From Haplomitrium mnioides (lineage: Eukaryota; Marchantiophyta; Haplomitriopsida; Calobryales): a DNA stretch of 25,141 nt. Shown here in pieces: positions 17,371 to 24,751 of this stretch. How positions within the stretch are numbered: position 1 is the stretch's first letter; the number at the start of each line of letters is the position of its first letter. The stretch is from contig JBNGIS010020595.1 of the NCBI GenBank assembly GCA_049999725.1, forward strand, positions 1 through 25,141, given 5' to 3'. The translations under genes and the position numbers were made by a program. The notes below the pieces were generated by a model. That model saw only the letters and a list, made by a program, of their open reading frames with translations, was not told where the DNA came from and made no database searches.

Positions 17371-18440
17371 TTGGCTTGAAGATCGTTCTACTCAAGTTGA
17401 TTGGGCGAAATGCCAAATTCAAGTTACTTTACAAGGAAAGCAATTTCTTTTAGAGCGTCTAGCACCATTGGTAAAGAAGCCCAAATCAATTCAACATAAT
17501 GTTTTGATGGAGAAAGAGTTGTCCTTCTTTGCTGTATGGATCAAGCCTATTGTGAACTTGAATAAAGAGAGAGGGAAGTCTATATTGACCTCAATAATTG
17601 ATGATATCTTGAAGGAGTTTTTAGATGTATTTCTAGATTATTTGCCAAAGAGATTACCAGATGATCGTGGAATGCCCTTTCCGATTGAGTTGATACTAGA
17701 AAGTATTCCGTATAATCAACCTACATACAGGTTATTGCCACAAGTGTTGGAAGAGCTTCGCAAGACTTTGACGGATCTTCTTGAGAAGGATTTCATTCAA
17801 CATAGTACTTCTCCTTGGGGAGAACTAGTATTCTTTGTACCAAAGAAAGATGGTGGATTTTGTCTTTGCACTGATTATCGTAGTCTGAATAAGCAAACCG
17901 TAAAGAATGCCTATCTTTTACCGCGTATTGATGATTTGTTGGATCAACCGAGTGGTGTGTGTTTCTTTTTGAAGCTTTATCTTTGAAGTGGTTATTGGCA
18001 AATTCCTATCAAGCCAAGTGATGTGCTGAAGACAGCTTTTTGTACAAGGTATGGACATTTTGAGTGGAAAGTCCTTACATTTGGCCTCACTAATGCTCTG
18101 GCTGTATTCATGAATCAAATGCATCAAATTTTTGATGGGTTATTGGATAAGCCAGTTTTGGTATTCTTGGATGATATTCTTATTTTAGAAAAACTGAAGC
18201 TGAGCATCGCAATCATCTGAAAGAAGTTTTGCAAAGATTGCACAATTGGAAGTTTTATTGTAAGAGATCCAAGTGCAAATTTTGGAAGCAAGAGGTTACT
18301 TACTCGGGGCACAAGGTGTTTGCAGATGGTATAAAGATGGAAGAAGAGAAAATCAAGGCTATTACTAAGTGGCCAACACCAAAGGAGGCAAAGGACACTA
18401 GAGCCTTCAATGGATTGGCAAGCTTCTATCGATGATTCAT
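17360..18440 (+). pseudogene. Gypsy reverse transcriptase
   Basis: Blocks in order: [38 protein letters not shown], stop, S-G-Y-W-Q-I, then [10 protein letters not shown] and V-F-L-D-D-I-L-I (18161-18181). Motif A should be K-L/I-D-L-R-S-G-Y; the catalytic Asp is Tyr (TAT at 17978-17980) and the Arg codon is TGA. The FLDD box is intact. A frameshift just after it leads to H-N-W-K-F-Y-C-K-R-S-K-C and G-L-A-S-F-Y-R. Confidence 0.92.
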
Positions 18441-19080
18441 CCATTGTTATGTACATATTGCTACACCACTTACAGATATGCTAGGCAAGAAGGTCAAGTT
18501 TCAATGGACTGCCAAAGAGTAAGCGACATTTCAATAGCTTAAGGATGCAGTCTCTTCTCGTCCTATTCTACAGCTCTATGATCTAGAGGCACGTTGTATA
18601 TTTGATTTTTATGCTTCTAATTTTGCTATTAGAGCAGTTTTACAACAAGAGTTTGAGGATGGGCTTCATTCAATTGCCTTCATGTCACGTTGGTTGAATG
18701 CGGCGAAAAGAAACTATTCTGCAAGAGATCAAGAACAATTGGCAATGGTTTATGCTACAAAAGTATGGAGGCATTATCTTTTGGGAAGACCTGTACTTAT
18801 GCGCACAGATCACAAACCATTGTTACAATCAATCCATTTGGAAAATATGACAAGTCGCTATCACCGATGGGAGAATCAATTGCAACTCTTTGATATCAAG
18901 TTAGAGTACAAGTCAGGAAGGTTCTACACCATTCTTGATGCACTGTCACGAAGGCCGGATCATTGCGTGAATATAATAGAGGTGAGCAACATTAGTATCT
19001 TACATTTAGATGAGGCAACTAGTGGGAGTTATCGTCAAAGACTACAAGAAGATGTTTTCTTTAGTCTGGTTCAAGCATGA
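18441..19080 (+). pseudogene. Gypsy RNase H
   Basis: The frame after two more stops reads F-D-F-Y-A-S-N-F-A-I-R-A-V-L-Q-Q, where the first catalytic residue of D-A-S is Tyr (TAT at 18610-18612). Then Y-S-A-R-D-Q-E-Q-L-A-M-V-Y-A keeps the Glu and M-R-T-D-H-K-P-L keeps the second Asp. L-E-Y-K-S-G-R and D-A-L-S-R-R-P close the domain, as in other gypsy elements. Confidence 0.9.
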
Positions 19081-19159
19081 TTGGCCATCAAGGATAGTGA
19101 GTGTGATTCTTTCTCTATTTGAGATGGTATTCTCTATTGAGGCTATCAAATATATGTTC

Positions 19160-20000
19160 CACAAGATGATACACTTTGAATGGCTCATTTACAAGAAGCG
19201 CATGACATTCCTATCTCTGGGCATCTTGGAGTAGATAAAACTACTGTGTTGCTTCAATGCACTTGATGATGGCCTAACTTGGCTCAAGATGTTCATGGTT
19301 TTGTTCGTTCGTGTGAAAGTTGTCAACGAAACAAAGCTTTGAATAAAAAACTAGTGGGACTTCTTCAACCGTTACCAATTTCTACTGCTCATTGGGAACA
19401 TGAAAGTTTGGATCTTGTCACTTCACTTCCAACTATGCCTCGTGGGTTTACTGCCATTGTAGTATTTGTCGACAAGCTGAGCAAGCAGATTCATTTAGCG
19501 CCAACGGTGGATATAGTGGATGCTGCACAGTTAGCAGAAATTTACTTTGATACTATTTTTTGCCATCACGAAATGCCCAAGATGTTAATATCTTATCGAG
19601 ATCCGCATTTCACTGGAAAGTTTTGGTGAGAGTTATTCAAACTTCTAGGAACCAAGCTTTCTATGTCTACTGCTTATCATCTGCAAACAGATGGGCAAAC
19701 GGAGCGTGCTAATCGCACTGTGGAAGACATGCTTTGCGCGTTCATCAATGTTCATCACACCGATTGGGATAGTTTCTTACTGGTTGTGGAATTTGCCTAC
19801 AACAACTCCAAACAAGCAAGTATTGGGTTTTCTCTTTTGTTTCTTAATTTGGGTCAGCATCCTCTTGTTCCCAATGGTTTTCTTTCTCCTACTTCTTCTA
19901 ATGTTCCAAGTATTTCTACTTTTTTTGTCTTGTTTATCTTTTTCCTTGCAAGATGCTCGCAACCATCTTATTGTTGCTCAAAATCCCAAAAACAATATGC
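19160..20000 (+). pseudogene. Gypsy integrase
   Basis: The zinc finger is present: A-H-D-I-P-I-S-G-H-L-G-V-D-K-T, two stops, then R-S-C-E-S-C-Q-R-N-K. In the catalytic core the first Asp is kept (E-S-L-D-L-V-T-S-L-P). The second site reads I-S-Y-R-D-P-H-F-T, with Tyr (TAT at 19594-19596) in place of Asp of S-D-R. The Glu is kept in D-G-Q-T-E-R-A-N-R. Another stop follows G-K-F-W at 19627-19629. The frame is lost again around 19900. Confidence 0.9.
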
Positions 20001-20046
20001 CGATAGTCATCGTTGTGATTGCTCTTATGTTTGAGGTGACCAAGTT

Positions 20047-20489
20047 ATGTTATCCATTCATAATCTTCCATTGTCTCTAGATACTCAAGTTTGTAAGTTA
20101 TCTCCTACTTGGATTGGCCCTTTCTCTATTTCTCAAATTATTTCTCCTATTGCTTATAAACTTGATCTTCCTCTTCATATGAAGATTCATCTTGTATTCC
20201 ATGTGTCTAAACTTAAGCCTTTTGTTTCTAGTCCATCTTCTTTTCCAAATCGTGTTCAACTTCCTCCTTTGGCCATTGTTCTTGATGATCATGAAGAATT
20301 TGAAGTAGACCGCATTTTGGCGAAACGAGCTATCAAGCGCGGGCGGCATTCACAAGTTCAATACAAGGTTTTGTGGAAAGGCTATCCACTTCATGATGCT
20401 ACTTGGGAACCTCTTCAAATCTTGAGAATGCTCAAGAAGCTATTAAAATTTTTGAAAGTTGCGGCAATGATGAGGATGTCATCGACTAG
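20047..20489 (+). pseudogene. Gypsy integrase C terminus with chromodomain
   Basis: The frame contains L-S-P-T-W-I-G-P-F-S-I, H-L-V-F-H-V-S-K-L-K-P-F (integrase GPY/F region) and then a chromodomain at about 20290-20421: F-E-V-D-R-I-L-A-K-R, Q-Y-K-V-L-W-K-G-Y-P and A-T-W-E-P. The aromatic residues of the methyl-lysine cage are largely kept. Such domains direct integration towards marked chromatin. A frameshift after W-E-P precedes the likely original stop TAG at 20487-20489. Confidence 0.9.
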
Positions 20490-20490
20490 A

Positions 20491-20502
20491 TGGCAGGGAT
20501 TA
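20491..20502 (+). promoter_or_regulatory. Gypsy polypurine tract, weak
   Basis: TGGCAGGGATTA abuts the TG of the 3' LTR where the plus-strand primer should be. Only AGGGA is purine-rich, so the tract is short or degenerate. Confidence 0.45.
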
Positions 20503-20823
20503 TGTAATAGGACAAGCATAAGATTGTGCTATTTATAAGAAAATAGAGAGGAGTGAAGGAAGTCGTAGTGAGTCAGTTTTAGGTTACTTGCATTCGAAGT
20601 CACTTTTGGTAGAGAGTCACCTTTAGGGCTGAAATGAGAAGTGACTTGTAAGAGAAGAAAGAGGGATGACACCCTCTTCTCTTATATAAATAGAAGGGCT
20701 TCTTAGCCCTACTCCTCATTTTGGAGTTCCTTTCAATTCGGTTTGGCTCTTTGGTTGTTTGGCTTTGGTTTGTTTATTGGCTTTGAGTTGTGTAACTCTT
20801 TTCGAGTTGTCTTGAAGTATTAC
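20503..20823 (+). repeat. Gypsy 3' LTR, truncated at its 3' end
   Basis: It aligns with the 5' LTR from TGTAATAGGACAAG to GAAGTATTAC. The final segment present at 16159-16191 of the 5' LTR is missing. The sequence passes straight into copy B (GTCAATATAATTC). Comparison with copy A indicates that several bases of flank are also gone, so a small deletion removed the LTR tip and the target duplication. Confidence 0.9.
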
Positions 20824-21123
20824 GTCAATATAATTCTACTGATGTATATTATATTCTACGGCGATGCAGTTTTGCATAAGCTTTAGAGCACACACAAGGC
20901 CTGTGCCAGACTCAGAGCAGAGATCTAAGATCCAATCTTGCTCTATTGATAAATGGTCAATGAAAAAATTATAAAGAGCTTGCAGATTAAGATAAACATT
21001 GACATGAGGATTATCTTTTGGATGTTTAAGTTTTGCAGAAACTGTAGGACAACTAAAAACACTACCTATAATCTGCTGAGGAAGTGGGGTCGAAGAAACA
21101 GGCTGCAAATTAAATAGCCTCAT
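20824..21123 (-). pseudogene. Copy B exon 4, 5' portion: SAM-binding motif I-like region
   Basis: The - strand frame from 21123 is open for 95 codons. An acceptor-like ATTTGCAG at about 21108-21101 probably starts the exon at C-P/V-S-S-T-P-L-P-Q-Q-I-I-G-S-V-F-S. Then H-V-N-V-Y-L-N-L-Q-A-L-Y-N-F-F, D-W-I-L-D-L-C-S-E-S-G-T-G-L-V-C-A-L-K and N-C-I-A-V-E-Y-N-I-H-Q, then TAG. The D-L-C-S-x-S-G-T-G loop followed about 20 residues later by an acidic residue after a hydrophobic strand is the motif I/II arrangement of Rossmann methyltransferases. The glycine normally before S-G-T-G is Glu here. Confidence 0.7.
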
Positions 21124-21311
21124 GCTCCCCTTTCCTTAATTAGTCCAATAACCCACAGTCCAATATTTGTGGTTGTGAGACCACTAGAATAATTAATGTT
21201 TCTTTTGTCCCTCCAAAAAGAAAAACAAACAAATCAACTATTGCAACAAAAATACAGGAGAAGTAAAAAAAAAAAAGAAATCAAAAACAAAAAAATCAAA
21301 GAACAACTTAC

Positions 21312-21869
21312 CAGATGTCGTGGTCAATTGCATAGCAAACTTCCAAAAAGGCATCCTCGATATTGCCAAATTGCTGCAATGAATGAATGATAACAAAAGA
21401 TCAAAAGTCCGAAGTTGTAACTGCCGCAAAAGATGATACCATATAAAAAATGTCATCTTTTGAAAAGGGTTCAGAGTCATCATGCTTACATTCCTTTAGG
21501 TTGTAACCGTATTGAACATCAGCAATAGCCAAAGTGAAACACCTAGGTTTTACAAGGACCTTCAATTGTCGAGCGTTGGCCTCCTGGTTGACTTGATATA
21601 ATGCCATGTTAAGATCATCGACGAAGGGCATTAAATCTTCTTCCTCTTCTCTCTCAACTCCTTCAATTATGAGAAATGCAGCACCGCTTTGCTGGAATGC
21701 TTTCCACTCTCTAGCCTTTTGGCAGTGGAAAAGAAAAGCAAGAGGATGGGAGACTAAGGTGGGAGGCTGGTCCTAATCTTCAGGGGCTTCTTCGACCCCT
21801 GATTGTTTTTGACCTTTCACAGATGCTGTCAATTTTTTTTGCTAACTACTATTTTAAAGTTTTGTCCCC
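21312..21869 (-). pseudogene. Copy B exon 3: motif IV-like region
   Basis: The exon is bounded by an acceptor (TGTATGTAG| at 21870/21869) and a donor (ATCTG|GTAAGTT at 21312/21311). It reads G-V-E-E-A-P-E-D, stop, P-P-T-L-V-S-H-P-L-A-F-L-F-H-C-Q-K-A-R-E-W-K, and at 21401-21631 F-V-D-D-L-N-M-A-L-Y-Q-V-N-Q-E. Then F-T-L-A-I-A-D-V-Q-Y-G-Y-N (21506-21520 encode D-V-Q-Y-G), F-S-K-D-D-I-F-Y-M-V-S-S-F, one TGA for Trp, F-V-I-I-H-S-L-Q-Q-F-G-N-I-E-D-A-F-L-E-V, ending D-H-D-I-W. D-V-Q-Y-G fits the D-P-P-Y motif IV of amino-methyltransferases with Pro to Gln; copies A and C keep Pro at that place. Confidence 0.7.
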
Positions 21870-21899
21870 CTACATACAAGAAAACATACGCGCATAGAC

Positions 21900-22312
21900 A
21901 TTGAAGTCCATGTGCGCATGGACTACGCAATCCAAGCATGTGGGAACAACAAAGTCCATGCGTCTATGGACATAAAAGTCTAAGTGTGCATGGACTTCAA
22001 TGTTCCAACGCGCAAGGACAGCGAAGTCCATGCATGCATGGACTTTGTTGTCCCAGCTTGCAAGGATTGCGAAGTCCTTGCGCGCAGGGACTTCGATGTC
22101 CTTGCTTACAGGGACTTCAAAAGCCATGCGCGCATAAACTTTGCAGTCCATGTGCACATGGACTTTGGTGTTCAAGTGAGCATGGACTTTAAAAGTCCAA
22201 ACGCGTTTGAACTCCGAAGTCCATGCGCGCATGGATTTTAAAGTCCATGCATTCATGGAGATCAAAGTCCATTCGCGCTTGGACTTCAAAGTCCATGCGC
22301 CCATGAACGCTA
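21900..22312. repeat. 24-bp palindrome array in copy B intron 2 (about 17 units)
   Basis: GTCC words recur at 22026, 22050, 22074, 22098, about 22122, 22146, 22170, 22195, 22219, 22243, 22267 and 22291, a strict 24-bp period; earlier units run back to 21905. The ideal unit is AGTCCATGCGCGCATGGACT plus 4 bp, an 18- to 20-bp perfect palindrome. The intron runs from 22397 to 21870, so the array is about 80% of it. Because 24 is a multiple of three, long repetitive open frames appear on both strands; these are by-products. CpG-containing centres vary between GCGCGC, GTGCAC, GCATGC and GCGTGC. Confidence 0.92.
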
Positions 22313-22397
22313 AACTCTTTTTTAAAACAAATGACAAGTTACAAAAAATTCAATGCAAATACAAAGAAATGAATGTGGTGTGAAAGGAAGAACTTAC

Positions 22398-23018
22398 CAA
22401 AAGCTTCTCAAAGCTTGAATAAAATGAAGCCATCTTGGACTCTTCAGTATGAAGAAGTTACTCCTCTCTTGCCTCCTCACACGTGCTACAGTACACCTCA
22501 GAACAAAAACTTTTCACCATTACCGCCAAAACTGTGTGTCTCTCTGCCTCTCGAGACATCTCGTCCACTGAAATCTCTCCAACTTCCACCTGCTTCAAAA
22601 CAAAAATCTTCACTTCATCAAGAAGACCCTGAAAGGACCTCCAAGACGTCCGCTTCATGTCTTTCATTCTCAACGACCCCTTGGCCTTAGGCTTCTGGCC
22701 CTTTACTGTATTTTTCTCCCACATTGGAAATATCCTCTATTGTAAATCCTAGAGCTCGCCACTTCGTAATGCTAGTTAGAACCAGTTGTCTTGAGAGGTG
22801 ACTATCTTCTCAAGAGTCGACTTGGGTTTGATCTCCAAGGTCTTTAGAACTAGCTCTCTTTTTAATTTTTGGGATGAAACCATCCCACTCTCCACAAATC
22901 TTTGATGCCAATACTCGACCTTTAGAATTTTGATTTGTATGGCGAGTTTGATGAAGTCGCACTCAACGTGCTTCGCGTCTTTGCACCCATCTACAAAATC
23001 GGCCAAATATTGAGTGAA
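22398..23018 (-). pseudogene. Copy B exon 2
   Basis: The 5' boundary is a strong acceptor (TTTGTCTTTATTTTCAG|TTCACTC at 23018). The 3' boundary is a donor (TTG|GTAAGTT at 22398/22397). It reads F-T-Q-Y-L-A-D-F-V-D-G-C-K-D-A-K-H-V-E-C-D-F-I-K, L-K-R-E-L-V-L-K-T-L-E-I-K and D-N-W-F, stop. After two more in-frame stops come M-W-E-K-N-T-V-K-G-Q-K, G-L-L-D-E-V-K-I-F-V-L-K-Q-V-E-V and V-M-V-K-S-F-C-S-E-V-Y. A last stop precedes M-A-S-F-Y-S-S-F-E-K-L-L. The stop-containing stretch 22725-22780 may be a small intron. Lysine/glutamate-rich and probably helical; no named domain recognised. Confidence 0.65.
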
Positions 23019-23128
23019 CTGAAAATAAAGACAAAAAAATTTGGCATAAGTAAAAATGCTAGATTGACATTCACAGCGAGCAAGGACTTTAATAACATAC
23101 CGAGCAAGCAGTGAACAAGGGAGTCTAT

Positions 23129-23633
23129 GCGACCATGAAGACCCAGGGTCCATGCACACATAGAGATCGAAGTCCAAGCACGCCTCGATGTAGGAGTCCA
23201 TGCGTGCATGAACCGCGGGTCTCCATGCTTGATTGGACTCCCTTTATCCATGCACGCATGGACTTTGATCTCCATACGCGCATGGACTTCGGAGTCCTTA
23301 CGCTCTTGGAGACCCAGGGTCTATGCGTGCATGGACTCCCACATCCTTCCGCGTCTGGACTTGGGAGTCCAAGCTCGCTTGGACTCTGAAGTCCATGCGC
23401 GCATGGACAAAGGAAGTCCCTACGAGCCTGGAAACTAGGGGTCCATGCGTGCATGGACTCCCACAAATAGACACGCTTAAAGATTAAAGTCCATGCACAC
23501 ATAGACTTGGGAGTCCATGTGCGTATGGACTTGGGAGTCCATGCGTGTATGGATGTAGGAGTCCATGCGCGTATAGACATGGGAGTCTATGTGTGCATGG
23601 ACCCCGGATCTCCATGCTCACATGGACTTACTG
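23129..23633. repeat. 24-bp palindrome array in copy B intron 1 (about 20 units)
   Basis: Units start about every 24-25 bp from 23148 to 23610 (for example 23172, 23196, 23246, 23270, 23294, 23319, 23343, 23367, 23391, 23416, 23441, 23489, 23513, 23537, 23561, 23585). The copy at 23391-23408 is a perfect 18-bp palindrome GTCCATGCGCGCATGGAC. The intron runs from the donor at 23686 (GGCAAG|GTGATT) to the acceptor at 23019. Copy A has its equivalent at 5470-5665. The spacer between palindromes is mostly TTGGGA or TC-rich, unlike the AAA/GAA spacer of the other array. Confidence 0.92.
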
Positions 23634-23686
23634 CGAGTTACAACTTAGTAAAAAGAGAAAAAAAAAAAAAGGATTTCAAAAATCAC

Positions 23687-24002
23687 CTTGCCATCTTCCC
23701 TTGAGGCTTGAAGATGCGCCGCAAAAATGTCTCTCTCCTTGTAGTCTGAAAAATCAAATCGCTTGCAATTTGCATAATACATCGTAATTGAGTCTTGGGC
23801 CTGCACAAGTAGCCCGACGTTGGCTTTCTTTCTCTCTTGGATCATTGTAATTTGGACCAGTAGACCCAAATTAATTTTTCACCTTCACCTACAAAAAGGT
23901 AAAGACGCTGATCTGGGACTTTCATAGAACAGTAGTTTACGAGCTATTTTCACTCCAGTCTTGCAAGCTCTAAAGCCTTGATAACATCCGAATACCTATA
24001 TA
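23687..24002 (-). pseudogene. Copy B exon 1 (5' end in assembly gap)
   Basis: From the gap leftward: R-Y-S-D-V-I-K-A-L-E-L-A-R-L-E, stops, L-G-L-L-V-Q-I-T-M-I-Q-E-R-K-K-A-N-V-G-L-L-V-Q (given in two parts; G-L-L-V-Q occurs twice 17 residues apart). Then N-C-K-R-F-D-F-S-D-Y-K-E-R-D-I-F and H-L-Q-A-S-R-E-D-G-K at the donor GT. The last part is collinear with copy A 5701-5870 and the first with 5961-6140. A start codon is not visible. Confidence 0.6.
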
Positions 24003-24102
24003 NNNNNNNNNNNNNNNNNNNNNNNNNNNNNNNNNNNNNNNNNNNNNNNNNNNNNNNNNNNNNNNNNNNNNNNNNNNNNNNNNNNNNNNNNNNNNNNNNN
24101 NN
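24003..24102. other. Assembly gap (100 N)
   Basis: A run of exactly 100 N, so the true gap length is unknown. It hides the 5' end of copy B and the junction to unrelated sequence on the right. Confidence 0.95.
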
Positions 24103-24751
24103 AAAAAAAAGAAAAAGTTAGTATATAAAGCATTGCTCATTTTCATCTTTCCAATTTCTTTTTTTCATTTTCTTCACAAAAAGTTCCAAATTTTATCGTT
24201 TTGCAAAAAAAAGACAAAACTGCATCTTTTGAGAGTGTTGTTAGAGGTTTATAATATTTGTCAAAAAAGTTCCTTGAAGTAACTTAGTTTTTATGAGCCT
24301 TTTCAATGGTTGGAGTTTTTGAAGACAAGAAGAGATTAGAATTTCAAGATTCATCTTCACAAAAGAGTGTTACTTTTGATATGTAGTTTGAGATTTGTTC
24401 AAATACCAATTTGTGGGAGTTAAATGATGGAGTACCAAAAGCGTCAAGCGTGATGGCGATTATATTGGAGAATAAAATGACTTCTATTGAATCAGATAAC
24501 TCCTCCCATAAAGATCAAGAAGGTGAACTCCATGAACACATAGGATCAGTGAATCCAATGCACACATAGGATTAACAACTCAACAACTTGGGCACAAAGG
24601 ATCAAAGAGGGAACTCAGTGCTTGTAGAGAATTAAAGAAACAATCTTCATCCAACAAAAGATCTTTGTTGCCTATCAAACGGTCGAAGTTGAATCTTTCT
24701 TCTAAGTATTCCAAAATATCTGAAAAAAAATGTTCAATATAGAGATTCTAG
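24103..24751 (+). other. Unidentified, possibly degraded coding sequence
   Basis: An ATG at 24306 opens 26 codons (M-V-G-V-F-E-D-K-K-R-L-E-F-Q) to a TAG. The same frame then reads on with W-E-L-N-D-G-V-P-K-A-S-S-V-M-A-I-I-L-E-N-K and S-S-H-K-D-Q-E-G-E-L-H to about 24570. In the frame used further right, S-S-S-N-K-R-S-L-L-P-I-K-R-S-K-L and S-S-K-Y-S-K-I-S-E-K-K precede two stops at about 24738 and 24749. The composition is Ser/Lys/Glu-rich, like a disordered protein. Two worn palindrome words (TCCATGAACACATAGGA near 24528 and TCCAATGCACACATAGGAT near 24555) occur here. I recognise no family. Confidence 0.35.

Larger units (their letters stand above)
15819..20823 (+). mobile_element. Ty3/gypsy chromovirus LTR retrotransposon, defective
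   Basis: This 5005-bp element has a 373-bp 5' LTR, an initiator-Met primer site, gag, protease, RT, RNase H, integrase and a C-terminal chromodomain in + strand order. RT before integrase and the chromodomain place it among plant chromoviruses. The 3' LTR lacks about 40 bp of its end, together with the target duplication and a few bases of flank. The LTRs are about 96-97% identical by eye, so it is younger than the copia element. Even so, pol has several stops, frame changes and lost catalytic residues. It sits inside exon 4 of copy B. Confidence 0.95.
15590..24002 (-). pseudogene. Copy B of the methyltransferase-like gene family (overall extent, split by a retrotransposon)
   Basis: This is the best-preserved copy. 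In coding order: exon 1 (24002-23687), array-bearing intron, exon 2 (23018-22398), array-bearing intron, exon 3 (21869-21312) with D-V-Q-Y-G, a short intron, and exon 4 (from about 21105) with D-L-C-S-E-S-G-T-G and A-V-E-Y-N. Exon 4 is interrupted by a gypsy element. The motif order IV then I is that of beta-class amino-methyltransferases, whose bacterial members methylate adenine N6 or cytosine N4 in DNA. Substrate and activity cannot be read from the sequence. Stops occur in exons 2 and 3 and the 5' end is lost in a gap. Confidence 0.65.

Noticed and set aside
19777-20080. Hydrophobic frames at the end of the gypsy integrase suggesting a membrane protein
   Set aside because: They are out-of-frame readings of the integrase C-terminal region; the homologous frame continues into the chromodomain.
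21870-22337. Long open frames on both strands giving repetitive proteins rich in V-H-A-x-M-D or W-T-x-K-S-M-R-A
   Set aside because: The 24-bp repeat period is a multiple of three, so any frame without a stop in the unit stays open. These are by-products of an intronic tandem array, not genes.
23125-23580. A 151-codon - strand frame and overlapping + strand frames over the second array
   Set aside because: Same cause as above; the frames are collinear with the 24-bp array and lie inside an intron bounded by good splice sites.
23129-23633. CRISPR-like array of regular repeats
   Set aside because: The repeat itself is a palindrome, spacers are only about 4-6 bp and not unique, the sequence context is eukaryotic, and no cas genes are present.
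2690-24002. Calling the three gene copies a functional tandem methyltransferase cluster
   Set aside because: All copies have stops, frameshifts or deletions and altered core motifs, so only pseudogene status is supported within this window.
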